A stretch of 64,000 nucleotides of DNA, taken from contig NZ_BAOQ01000008.1 in the NCBI RefSeq assembly GCF_000344155.1, positions 92,770 through 156,769 on the forward strand, in the 5' to 3' direction. The translations under genes and the position numbers were made by a program. The stretch is from Gordonia paraffinivorans NBRC 108238 (lineage in GTDB: Bacteria > Actinomycetota > Actinomycetes > Mycobacteriales > Mycobacteriaceae). The notes beneath the pieces were generated by a model. It had not been told where the DNA came from and did not search any database. It saw only the letters and a program-made list of their open reading frames with translations. Shown one piece after another: positions 8,369 through 16,447 of this stretch. Every line of letters starts with the position of its first letter. Position 1 is the stretch's first letter.

Positions 8369-10573
8369 ATGGCCCCGCCCTTCGCGCTGACCGCACTGCT
8401 CACGACCCACGATCCGGGGGCGGCACGCCTGCGAAAGGCCGCCCGCGGCGCATCGGCCATGGCGATCGGCGCGCTTCTCGTCGTCGCGATCCGCACGGTG
8501 GTCGACGTCCCGGCCGCGGCGGAACTGTCGGCGGGGTTCCTGTCGCTGTGGGCGACGGTCGGGGCGGTCAAGGACGCCACCTCCCGTGCCCGGATCATCA
8601 CGACCGTCGCACTGCTGATCCCCGGTTTCGCGGCGGCGCTGATCGCGTGCCTGCTGCGCGACCTGACGGTGGCGCGCGCGGTGGCCTTCGTGGCCATCGC
8701 CGGGCTCGCCGCGTGGTCGACGCGATTCGGGCCGCGCGGCAGCGCCCTCTCCTTCTTCGGGTTCTTCGTCTTCTTCTTCGCGGTGGTGATGAAGGCGGAC
8801 CTGCACGCCCTGCCGGTGTTGTGCGGGCTGGTGGTGATCGCGGTGGCGACCGCGCTCTTCGTCCGGCTGGTCCTCATCCCGGACCGTCCGGGTCGGGAAC
8901 TCGAGAGTCTGATACGGGGCATGCGTGTCTGCGCCGACGACCTGCTCCGGGTCGCGGTCGAGGCAGGGCACGCCGACGCGGCGGAAGACCGGGACCGCCT
9001 GGCGGGGGCCGTCACCCGGCTGTCGGCGGCCGCGAGCGAGATCGCGGACTGGCAGAAGGACTACGACACCGCGTTGTACGCCGATGCCGACGCGGAGGCG
9101 CTGTCGCGGCGCGTCGCGATGCTGCATCTGTCCTGCGAGCAGGCGGCCTTCCTGGTCGCCGAACGCGGCGGCGACCGACACGTCGCCGCGGCCGTGTCGC
9201 TGGTCCGGGAGTTCCTGCGGTCCGAGACGCGACCGCCCGTCCTCGAACAGGACGAGGCGTTCACCGACGGTGATCCGACCATCGCGACGCTCGGCGTCGT
9301 CGCCTCCGCGACCGCCGAACTCCGGGCGATCGAGATCCATCGGCGGAAGAAACCCGAGACTCCGCCGGCACCCGGGCCCACACCGGCGTCGCGGCCGCCC
9401 ACCGGTCCGCCCGCCGCGGGAGAGTCCACGGCACGCTCGAACCCCGGGGCCGAGTCGAAACCCGCCGCGAAGCCCGCCCGGCCCGACACCACGCGCTTCG
9501 CGCTGCAGGTGGTGGTCGCCTGCTCGGCGGCACTGATCGTCGGGGATCTGATCTCCGCGAGCCGGTGGTACTGGGCGGTGCTCAGCGCCTTCATGGTGTT
9601 CAACGGGATGGCAACGCGCGGGGCGATTCTCACCAAGGCCGTCAAGCGAGTGCAGGGCACCGTCGTCGGGCTGCTGGTCGGCGTCGCCCTGGTCCTCCTC
9701 ATCGGCGAACACCCGAACGTGCAGTACGTGATCGTCGTCTGCGCGGTGTTCTTCGCCTTCTACCTCGGTTCCGTCTCCTACACGTGGACGATCCTGTTCA
9801 TCACCATCGTCCTCACCAACACCTACGACCTGCTCGGGGTCCTCAACCGCCACGTCCTCGAGTGGCGCGTCGAGGAGACCCTGTGCGGTGCGCTGGTGGG
9901 ATCGGCCGCGGCGTTCTTCGTGCTGAGCACACCAACCTCGCCGGTCCTGGCCGCCAAGTTGCACGACTACTTCGACGCGCTCGTGGATCTGGCGTCGGTG
10001 GCCTTGCGCCGGACCGGGCGACCCTCACCGGGCGCCGGTGGCGGGGCGGTCCCCGATTCCGAGGCGGTCCCCGATTCCGATGCGGTGCTCGGCGCGGTGC
10101 GGGCGCTCGACGCCGCCGAGTCGGCGATCCTCGGTGCTGCGACCGCGGCTGTCTTCGCGCTCAGCCGAAGCCATCGCGCGACCCTGCGCCGGGTGCGGCC
10201 GCACCTGCGCGAGACGACCCGGGCGGCGCGCGGCCTCGCCTGGTCGGCGGTGGAGGCCGCCGGTGCCGGGACCGCCGTGCCGGAACACCGCCGAGCCGGA
10301 GCTCCCGACCCGGTGGAGGAACTGCGGGCCGCGGTCGATGCGACCGTGTCGGCCCTCGAGCACGGCGAAGTCGACGAGTCCCGCCTCCGCGAGGCTGCCA
10401 CGGACCGCGAGGTCGCCACCGGCGGAGCGCCCGCCGAGCTGGGGATCGCACCGGCCGATCCGGATCCGGTCCGCCAGGCGCAGCGTGTCACCGAATCGGT
10501 GCGTCGGATGGCGGCGGCGGTCCCCGAACCCCGACGGCGGGCCCGGGAACGCAGAACGCCCGCCGCGAGGTGA
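8369..10573 (+). CDS. FUSC-family (aromatic-acid-exporter-like) membrane protein
   Basis: 734 residues. Two hydrophobic blocks (about residues 25-170 and 370-510) are separated by a long charged stretch, the usual layout of FUSC/YccS/AaeB-like proteins. These are thought to export aromatic acids or other small molecules. Seen: LLIPGFAAALIACLL, SFFGFFVFFFAVVMKADLH, then in the second block FALQVVVACSAALIVGDLIS and YWAVLSAFMVFNGMATRG. A Pro/Ala/Ser-rich linker sits near 335-365 and a charged soluble tail after 510, with an in-frame 18-nt duplication. No regulator or periplasmic partner is adjacent. Confidence 0.75.
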   Translation: MAPPFALTALLTTHDPGAARLRKAARGASAMAIGALLVVAIRTVVDVPAAAELSAGFLSLWATVGAVKDATSRARIITTVALLIPGFAAALIACLLRDLTVARAVAFVAIAGLAAWSTRFGPRGSALSFFGFFVFFFAVVMKADLHALPVLCGLVVIAVATALFVRLVLIPDRPGRELESLIRGMRVCADDLLRVAVEAGHADAAEDRDRLAGAVTRLSAAASEIADWQKDYDTALYADADAEALSRRVAMLHLSCEQAAFLVAERGGDRHVAAAVSLVREFLRSETRPPVLEQDEAFTDGDPTIATLGVVASATAELRAIEIHRRKKPETPPAPGPTPASRPPTGPPAAGESTARSNPGAESKPAAKPARPDTTRFALQVVVACSAALIVGDLISASRWYWAVLSAFMVFNGMATRGAILTKAVKRVQGTVVGLLVGVALVLLIGEHPNVQYVIVVCAVFFAFYLGSVSYTWTILFITIVLTNTYDLLGVLNRHVLEWRVEETLCGALVGSAAAFFVLSTPTSPVLAAKLHDYFDALVDLASVALRRTGRPSPGAGGGAVPDSEAVPDSDAVLGAVRALDAAESAILGAATAAVFALSRSHRATLRRVRPHLRETTRAARGLAWSAVEAAGAGTAVPEHRRAGAPDPVEELRAAVDATVSALEHGEVDESRLREAATDREVATGGAPAELGIAPADPDPVRQAQRVTESVRRMAAAVPEPRRRARERRTPAAR
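10046..10081 (+). repeat. In-frame 18-bp tandem duplication inside the FUSC gene
   Basis: Two adjacent 18-nt copies (10046-10063, 10064-10081) differ only in their last base and encode AVPDSE-AVPDSD in the soluble tail. A third partial copy may follow (GCGGT). Typical of a recent slippage event. Confidence 0.8.
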
Positions 10574-10590
10574 GACCTCCCGGCGGGCGT
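10556..10590. terminator. Strong bidirectional terminator between convergent genes
   Basis: ACGCCCGCCG (10556-10565) pairs perfectly with CGGCGGGCGT (10581-10590). Inside it GAGGT pairs with ACCTC, giving a nearly continuous stem. It overlaps the stop codon of the FUSC gene and faces the 3' end of the alcohol dehydrogenase gene. Confidence 0.65.
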
Positions 10591-10616
10591 GCGACAGCTG
10601 CGAGACAGCGGGTGGG

Positions 10617-11735
10617 TCAGCTGTCGTGGATGATGACGCCGCGCAGGTTCTTGCCGTCGCGCAGGTCCTGGTAGCCCTCGTTCACCTGATCGAGGGTGTA
10701 GGTGGTGGTGACGAGCTCGTCGAGCTTCAACTGGCCCTGGTCGTAGAGGCGCAGCAGCTTGACGATGTCGTACTGCGGGTTGGCCGAGCCGAACAGGCTG
10801 CCCTTGATCGTCTTCTGGTTCAGGGTCAGGTCGCAGCCGGACACGTGGACGGTGAGCTTGGCGGGGTCGGCGAGGCCGGTGATGACGACCGTGCCGCCCT
10901 TGCCGATGACGGCGGTCGCGTTCGAGACGACCTCCTCGTCGACGGTGCCGACCAGGATGAGCGCCTGGTCGGCGCCCTGTCCCCAGGTGAGCTCGTTGAC
11001 CTTCGCGGCGGCCTCGGCCGGGTCCGCGAACGCGTGTGTCGCACCGAATTTCAGCGCGGCCTCGCGCTTCATCTGCACCGGGTCGACGACCACGATGAAC
11101 TTGGCGCCGGCCGACACCGCGCCCTGCACGGCGTTGATGCCGAGACCGCCGATGCCGTAGATGACCACGGTGTCACCGGCTCGCACGCCGCCGGCGTACA
11201 CCGAGGTGCCCCAGCCCGACGGGACGCCGCAACCCACCAGGACGGCTTTGTCCAGCGGAAGCCAGTCGTCGACCTTCACCACCGAGTGTTGGGAGATGGT
11301 GGCGCGCTCGGCGAACGTGCCGAGCATGCACATCGCGCCGAAATCGTCCTTGCCGGAATGGAATCGGAAGGTGCCGTCGGGCATCGAGCCCTCGAGGATG
11401 GTGGCGCCCATGTCGCACAGGTTCTGGCGGCCCGTCGAACAGTAGCGGCAGGTGCCGCAGTTGGGGATGAAGCTGCACACGACGTGGTCGCCCGGCTTCA
11501 CCTTGGTCACACCGGGGCCGACGGCCTCGATGATGCCGGATCCCTCGTGACCGCCGACGATCGGATAGCGCGGCGGGAGGTCCCCGTCGGTGAGGTGGAG
11601 GTCGGAGTGGCACAGGCCGGCGGCGGTGTACTTGATCAGGACCTCACCCTCGCGGGGCTCGTCGAGATCCAGTTCGACGATCTCGAACGGCTTGCCGGGG
11701 CCGGTGAGGACGGCGGCCTTGGTGGTGAGTGTCAT
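10617..11735 (-). CDS. NDMA-dependent (mycofactocin-associated) alcohol dehydrogenase
   Basis: 372-residue zinc-type medium-chain alcohol dehydrogenase. Catalytic-zinc ligands are Cys42 (GLCHSD) and the GGHEG His63. Structural zinc cysteines are C93, C96, C99 and C107. The nucleotide fold has GIGGLGINAVQG. The stretch LFGSANPQYDIVKLL and overall length match the NDMA-dependent nicotinoprotein group (TIGR03989 type). In these, tightly bound NAD(H) is recycled by an external acceptor, now known to be mycofactocin. The mft operon lies about 25 kb away in the same window. It is transcribed with the aldehyde dehydrogenase (42-nt gap), giving alcohol to acid oxidation. Confidence 0.88.
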   Translation of the reverse strand: MTLTTKAAVLTGPGKPFEIVELDLDEPREGEVLIKYTAAGLCHSDLHLTDGDLPPRYPIVGGHEGSGIIEAVGPGVTKVKPGDHVVCSFIPNCGTCRYCSTGRQNLCDMGATILEGSMPDGTFRFHSGKDDFGAMCMLGTFAERATISQHSVVKVDDWLPLDKAVLVGCGVPSGWGTSVYAGGVRAGDTVVIYGIGGLGINAVQGAVSAGAKFIVVVDPVQMKREAALKFGATHAFADPAEAAAKVNELTWGQGADQALILVGTVDEEVVSNATAVIGKGGTVVITGLADPAKLTVHVSGCDLTLNQKTIKGSLFGSANPQYDIVKLLRLYDQGQLKLDELVTTTYTLDQVNEGYQDLRDGKNLRGVIIHDS

Positions 11736-11777
11736 GCTGTGCTCCTTTGCACTTGAGGGGGCTTCGGGGGAGGGAGG

Positions 11778-13274
11778 TCAGAGGGCGATGTTGACGGCCT
11801 TGGTCTCGGTGTAGAGGTCGATCGCGGCGGCGCCGAGCTCGCGGCCCCACCCGGACTGCTTGAATCCGCCGAAGGGCATGGCGGTGTCGAAGCCGTTGTA
11901 CTGGTTCACCCAGACCGAGCCGGCCTTGATCTGACGGGCCGTGCGGTGCGCCTTGGACAGGTCGCTGGTCCAGATCCCGGCGGCGAGGCCATAGATCGAG
12001 TCGTTGGCGGCGGCCGCGACCCCGGCGTCGGCGTCGAAGGGCATGGCCGCGACGACCGGACCGAAGATCTCCTCGCGGACGATGGAGAAGTCGGGCTCGA
12101 CGTCGACGAAGACCGTCGGCTCGATGAAGAAGCCCTCGTCGCCCCAGCGCTTTCCGCCGGTGAGGGCGCGCGCGCCGTCGGCGAGACCGGCGGCCAGATA
12201 GCCCGACACCCGGTCGAACTGTTCCTGGCTGACCAGCGGTCCGAGTTCGGTGGCGGGATCGAGTCCCGGCCCGATCTTCGCCTGCGAGGCGGCCTCGGCG
12301 ACGGCCGCGGTGAACTCGTCGAAGATGGGGCGCTCGACGAACAGTCGCGTCCCGGCGACGCAGCACTGGCCGTGGTTGAACATCCACGCCGCGACCGATC
12401 CGGCGACCGCCTTCTCGAAGTCGGCGTCGGCGAAGACGATGTTCGGGCTCTTGCCGCCCAACTCGAGCGACACCTTCTTGAGATTGCCCTTGGCGGCCTC
12501 GACGATCTTCTTGCCGACCTCGGTGGAGCCGGTGAAGGCGATCTTGTCGACGTCGTCGTGGGCGGCGAGCGCCGCGCCCGCGTCGCCGAAGCCGGTGACG
12601 ATGTTGACCACGCCCGGCGGGAAGCCTGCCTCTTGGAAGATCTCGCCGAGCAGCAGCGCGGTGAGCGGCGTCTGCTCGGCGGGCTTGAGGATCACCGTGT
12701 TACCGGCGGCCAGCGCGGGGGCGAGCTTGAAGGCCGCCATGAGCAGCGGGAAATTCCACGGCACGATCAGTCCGCAGACGCCGACCGGCTCACGCAGGGT
12801 GTACGCGTGGAACTCGCCGCCCGGGACGAACGGCATCGACACGTCGACGGTGGTGCCGGTGATCTTGGTGGCCAGACCCGCGTTGTAGCGGAAGATGTCG
12901 GCGGACCAGGCGACGTCGACGGCGGTCGCGATGGTCGCCGCCTTGCCGTTGTCGAGGGCCTCGAGCTGGCCGAACTCGGCGGCGCGTTCGGTGAGCAGGT
13001 CGCCCACCCGCCACAGCAGCCGCTCGCGCTCGTTCGGCTTCATCCGGGTCCACGGGCCGTTGTCGAAGGCCTCGCGCGCGGCCCGGACGGCGCGGTCGAC
13101 GTCGGTGGCGTCGCCGTGGGCGACCGAGGTGATCGGCCGCGCGGTGGCCGGGTCGATGGTCTCGAAGGTGCGGCCCGACGCCGACTGCACCCAGTCGCCG
13201 TCGATCAGCATGGGACGGTCGCGGGCGATGAAGTCACGAACTCTCGGGAGCAGCTCGGTGGCGACTGCGGTCAT
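11778..13274 (-). CDS. NAD(P)-dependent aldehyde dehydrogenase
   Basis: 498 residues. ALDH superfamily: PWNFPLLM (about 172-179), Rossmann-type FTGSTEVGKKI (247-257), catalytic Glu271 in ELGGKSPN and nucleophile Cys305 in GQCC. The start at 13274 is set by GGAGG at 8-12 nt upstream; the open frame extends further up but lacks coding character. It is the first gene of a two-gene alcohol-oxidation operon. The regulator for it is probably the AcoR-like protein encoded at 14708-16285, since two palindromes sit in its promoter region. Confidence 0.92.
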   Translation of the reverse strand: MTAVATELLPRVRDFIARDRPMLIDGDWVQSASGRTFETIDPATARPITSVAHGDATDVDRAVRAAREAFDNGPWTRMKPNERERLLWRVGDLLTERAAEFGQLEALDNGKAATIATAVDVAWSADIFRYNAGLATKITGTTVDVSMPFVPGGEFHAYTLREPVGVCGLIVPWNFPLLMAAFKLAPALAAGNTVILKPAEQTPLTALLLGEIFQEAGFPPGVVNIVTGFGDAGAALAAHDDVDKIAFTGSTEVGKKIVEAAKGNLKKVSLELGGKSPNIVFADADFEKAVAGSVAAWMFNHGQCCVAGTRLFVERPIFDEFTAAVAEAASQAKIGPGLDPATELGPLVSQEQFDRVSGYLAAGLADGARALTGGKRWGDEGFFIEPTVFVDVEPDFSIVREEIFGPVVAAMPFDADAGVAAAANDSIYGLAAGIWTSDLSKAHRTARQIKAGSVWVNQYNGFDTAMPFGGFKQSGWGRELGAAAIDLYTETKAVNIAL

Positions 13275-13345
13275 GGGAACCTCCATCTCGAACGTGGCGA
13301 GATCACCGGCCCGCCGGAGTCCTGCTCGGGGCCATAGGTGATCTG

Positions 13346-13359
13346 GGTCATATGTGACC
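13346..13359. promoter_or_regulatory. Palindrome GGTCATATGTGACC upstream of the aldehyde dehydrogenase
   Basis: Inverted repeat with 5-bp arms around TATG, about 72-85 nt upstream of the aldehyde dehydrogenase start. It is a plausible activator or repressor site for the alcohol-oxidation operon; no protein can be assigned from sequence. Confidence 0.35.
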
Positions 13360-13394
13360 TGAACCATTTCTCTCACCGATCGAGAGCGCCGCCA

Positions 13395-13424
13395 TGTCCA
13401 GAAACTGAACACCGGACCTGGACA
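13395..13424. promoter_or_regulatory. Inverted repeat TGTCCAG-N16-CTGGACA, candidate activator site
   Basis: Perfect 7-bp arms (13395-13401 and 13418-13424), 121-150 nt upstream of the aldehyde dehydrogenase start. Distance and spacing suit an upstream activator site for an AcoR/MimR-like Fis-type regulator, one of which is encoded 1.3 kb away. Confidence 0.4.
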
Positions 13425-13460
13425 GCGCGGGGTGCGGGAGGGCACGCCCCGAGCGGGGGC

Positions 13461-13504
13461 TAGCCTCTCTCCTCGGTCGGGCGGCGTCCGCCGCCCGACC
13501 GAGG
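13461..13504 (+). promoter_or_regulatory. -10 box followed at once by a perfect 5' hairpin, HPP-CBS gene
   Basis: TAGCCT (13461-13466) could be a -10. The transcript would then begin at the foot of a perfect stem: 15-nt arms at 13471-13485 and 13490-13504 (left arm CCTCGGTCGGGCGGC) with loop GTCC. It ends 17 nt before the ATG at 13522; AAAGG lies in that space. A hairpin at the extreme 5' end could protect the mRNA. Confidence 0.45.
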
Positions 13505-13521
13505 ACGCGGAAAGGTGACCG

Positions 13522-14682
13522 ATGGCACGGCCCGCGTCCACGTCCTCCGCCAGGCTGTCAGGCGCCCTGCGCTCGCTGGGGCCGTCGTCCGCGGCGGTCA
13601 CCGCGCGCGAGGCACTGCGCGCCGGCCTGGGCTCCGCCGTCGGTCTCGGTCTGATCGGACTGGTGTTGGCGTCGTCGGGCATCGACTCGCGAACCTGCCT
13701 CTTTCTCATCGCGCCGTTCGGGGCGACGGCGGTCCTGCTGTTCGCCGCGCCCAACAGCCCGCTCGCGCAGCCGTGGCCGGCCGTCGTCGGGAACACGGTC
13801 TCGGCGTCGGCCGCAGTCGCCGTCACCCTGCTCGTGTCGCCGGCGCCGGTGCGTGTCCCGTTGGCCGTGGGCGTTGCGGTGATCGCGATGATCGTCTGCC
13901 GGGCCGTGCACCCGCCCGGTGGCGCCGTCGCCATGACCGCGGCCCTGAGCCCGGAGCTGGTGCACGCGCTCGGGTTCCGATTCGCCCTGGCTCCCGTCGC
14001 GGTGGGGACGATCGGTCTCGTCGCGCTCGCCGCGGTGTACGCCCGCGTCACCGGACGCCGCTACCCTTATCGGCGGTTCGACGACGCGCCCTCGGTCGGC
14101 GCCCGGATCGGCCTCGACGAGGGCGAACTCACCGAGATCCTCAACCGGTACAAGCAGTCCCTGAACCTCGGGGTCGCCGACCTCGCTCGCCTGGTCAGCG
14201 CGGCCGAACTCCAGGCGGCCGGACATCGTGCCGGCCCGCTGGTCGCAAGCGACTTCATGTCCGTGGATCTCGTGACGGTCGCGCCGGGCTCCACGGTCGG
14301 CGAGCTGGCGCAGATGTTCGACACACACCGCTTCACCGCGCTGCCGGTGGTGACGCGAAACGGTCGTTTCCTCGGCGTGGTGTTCCAGATCCATCTGGTC
14401 TCCCGTCTCCGGGGAGGCGGTCCCGGACGTGGGCCGGACCGCGTGTTCGGACGGCTGTTCCGTCGCGACGGCAGTTCCCTGACCGCGGCGGATGTCATGG
14501 ACACCACGCTGCCCATCGCGGCGCCCGACGCCCCGGTCGCGGCGCTTCTGCCGATGCTCGCCGAGAGTGGCTGCAACGCGGTGCCGGTGCTCGACGGGGA
14601 CGTACTGGTCGGCATCGTCACCCAGACCGATCTGATCGCCGCACTCGCGCGGCAGACCTTCGCCGATCCGCTGGTCGATTGA
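13522..14682 (+). CDS. HPP-family membrane protein with two C-terminal CBS domains
   Basis: 386 residues. The N-terminal half (about 25-180) is hydrophobic with four helices and the HPP motif CRAVHPPGGAVAMTAAL. The C-terminal half has paired CBS units: ASDFMSVDLVTVAPGSTVGELAQ... near 240-300 and AADVMDTTLPIAAPDAPVAA... near 322-378. HPP proteins have been linked to nitrite transport in plastids and cyanobacteria. The CBS pair suggests control by an adenine nucleotide. No nitrogen gene is adjacent, so the substrate stays open. Confidence 0.85.
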   Translation: MARPASTSSARLSGALRSLGPSSAAVTAREALRAGLGSAVGLGLIGLVLASSGIDSRTCLFLIAPFGATAVLLFAAPNSPLAQPWPAVVGNTVSASAAVAVTLLVSPAPVRVPLAVGVAVIAMIVCRAVHPPGGAVAMTAALSPELVHALGFRFALAPVAVGTIGLVALAAVYARVTGRRYPYRRFDDAPSVGARIGLDEGELTEILNRYKQSLNLGVADLARLVSAAELQAAGHRAGPLVASDFMSVDLVTVAPGSTVGELAQMFDTHRFTALPVVTRNGRFLGVVFQIHLVSRLRGGGPGRGPDRVFGRLFRRDGSSLTAADVMDTTLPIAAPDAPVAALLPMLAESGCNAVPVLDGDVLVGIVTQTDLIAALARQTFADPLVD

Positions 14683-14707
14683 CGTCCGGCCCGGCCCGCG
14701 CCCGTAC

Positions 14708-16285
14708 CTAGAGCCCGGGTGCCTGGATCCCCAGTGCGCGGATGCGCGCATACAGCGTGGTGCGGCTGATCCCGAGGTCGCGTGCGGCGCGGACCTTGTT
14801 GCCGCCGACTCGCTCGAGGGCGTCGACGATCGCGGCGCGCTCGGCCTGCTCGCGCCCGGACAGGTGGGCGGCCCGGCTGGTGGTGCGGTGGTCCGCGGGG
14901 AGGTCGGTGGTCTCGACGACGCGCGCCATGCGCGTCCGGCAGGCGGTGGCGGCCTCGCGGAGGACCGCCACGAGCTCGCTGAAGTTGCCCGGCCAGTCCT
15001 GGCTGAGGAGCGCGTCGGTCGCCGATCCCGACAACGTGAGGTCGGGATCGATGTCGGCGAGGATGCCGCTGGCGATCGCCGCCAGCTCGGAGGTCCGGTG
15101 GCGCAGCGGCAAGGGGTCGACGCGGGTGGCGCACCGGCCGAGCAGCGCGGCGACCGCGGGGGTGGCCTGCGCGCGTGGGCCGCTGACGACGATGAGCGGC
15201 GACGAGGTCGGCGCCGAGACCGTGGCCCGGGTCAGCAACGCCAGGGACCGGTCGTCGAGCAGGTCCACCCCGTCGACGATCAGCGGGACCCCGGCCGACC
15301 GCGCGCCGGCGACGGCGGCCGCGACGTCGGGGGTGCGGCCGGCGATCAGCTCGTCGGCCACGTCGAGGAGGGCCGGACCGACGCCGGGGGCCGCGTCGGC
15401 GGCGAGAGCACGTGCCGTGGTGGTGCGTCCGGTGCCGGGTTCGCCCGACACCGCGATGCTCGTCGGCGACGGCACCCGGACTCCGGGCGTGGGCGGGCTC
15501 GGCGGGGAGACGACGGGGCGGAAGCGGAAGAGGGCCGCGCCGCGGGTTCCGGCCACCGGCTCGACCGCGACCTCGATCTCGGCTCCCGACACCAGGGTCA
15601 GTGGGAGCGTCGTCGCGCGCAGCGCGGGGTCGGTGGCGAGGACGCGAAACGCCCCGATGTCGGTCGGGGAGAGGAGTTCGGCGGCGAGGGCATTGGTGAG
15701 CTGCAGGTCGTCGCCGATCGCGGCGACCGCGAGGTCACGGCGGCCGGCCGCGCGTTGGAAGGCGTCGAGGACCCGGCGCTGATGCGCCCTCGACCGGTCG
15801 AGGAGGCGGTCGGCGATGTCGGCGACGATGCCGTCGACGAGCGGAACCGCCAGCGGGTTGATGCGCTCCGCGATCTCCGACATGCAGATGATCCCGGCGA
15901 GCCGCCGCGTCGCCGGATGGATGATCGGCCGCCCGTAGCAGCTGATCGAGCGCAGCTGCTCCAAGTAGTGCTCGCTGCTGTTGACGACGACCCCGCCGCG
16001 GATCTCGGCGGGGGTGCCCAGCGCAGTGGTGCCGACGACGTCCTCGCCGAGCGGCACCCCGGGCGCGACCCCGATCGCGTCGAGGCGGCGCTCGACCGAG
16101 GTCCCGAAGGCGACGCGCGAGACCATCCGGCACTCGTGGTCGACGAGCAACAACGAGACGTCGGTGTCGGAGAGCCGGGCGGCCGCGTCGTCGAGGATCG
16201 GGCGCGCCGCGTCGAGCAGCGGGTCGGCGGAGTCGATGTCGTGGACGCGCTCGGGCACCGCGTCGTCTGGTCGCACGCCGGACAT
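14708..16285 (-). CDS. AcoR/MimR-like GAF + AAA + Fis-type transcriptional regulator
   Basis: 525 residues. An N-terminal sensor region (about 20-230) holds GAF-like elements (GVPLGEDVVGTTALGTP, SCYGRPIIHPATRRLAGIICMSE). This is followed by a reduced AAA module and a C-terminal Fis helix-turn-helix (GNKVRAARDLGISRTTLYAR). The Walker A loop near residue 280 reads GEPGTGRTT, with Arg in place of Lys, and no GAFTGA sigma-54 loop is visible. Both departures suggest it does not act as a sigma-54 ATPase. Relatives in actinobacteria activate alcohol and monooxygenase genes, so the neighbouring dehydrogenase operon is the likely target. Confidence 0.82.
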   Translation of the reverse strand: MSGVRPDDAVPERVHDIDSADPLLDAARPILDDAAARLSDTDVSLLLVDHECRMVSRVAFGTSVERRLDAIGVAPGVPLGEDVVGTTALGTPAEIRGGVVVNSSEHYLEQLRSISCYGRPIIHPATRRLAGIICMSEIAERINPLAVPLVDGIVADIADRLLDRSRAHQRRVLDAFQRAAGRRDLAVAAIGDDLQLTNALAAELLSPTDIGAFRVLATDPALRATTLPLTLVSGAEIEVAVEPVAGTRGAALFRFRPVVSPPSPPTPGVRVPSPTSIAVSGEPGTGRTTTARALAADAAPGVGPALLDVADELIAGRTPDVAAAVAGARSAGVPLIVDGVDLLDDRSLALLTRATVSAPTSSPLIVVSGPRAQATPAVAALLGRCATRVDPLPLRHRTSELAAIASGILADIDPDLTLSGSATDALLSQDWPGNFSELVAVLREAATACRTRMARVVETTDLPADHRTTSRAAHLSGREQAERAAIVDALERVGGNKVRAARDLGISRTTLYARIRALGIQAPGL

Positions 16286-16435
16286 GGCCGAGCGCCGCCA
16301 CGAGTGCTCGATGACCTGGCGTCGTGGCGTCCGATCGGGGCGCAGTGAGACGGTGTCGATGAGACAAACGTGGCACACATCACCGGCGAAGAAAAGGGCC
16401 GTCGGTCGGTGTCCGGGTCGGTCGGTGTGTCGTAC

Positions 16436-16441
16436 TACCGT
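16436..16441 (+). promoter_or_regulatory. -10 box for leaderless xthA mRNA
   Basis: TACCGT lies 6 nt before the ATG at 16448 and no Shine-Dalgarno is visible. Confidence 0.45.
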
Positions 16442-16447
16442 GGGCGC

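Noticed and set aside
6868..9015. 715-codon minus-strand open frame spanning several genes
   Set aside because: Covers the TetR, Pr6Pr and FUSC genes out of frame; no recognisable domain.
11778..14051. Aldehyde dehydrogenase start further upstream than 13274
   Set aside because: The extra 259 residues lack homology and cross the HPP gene; GGAGG supports 13274.
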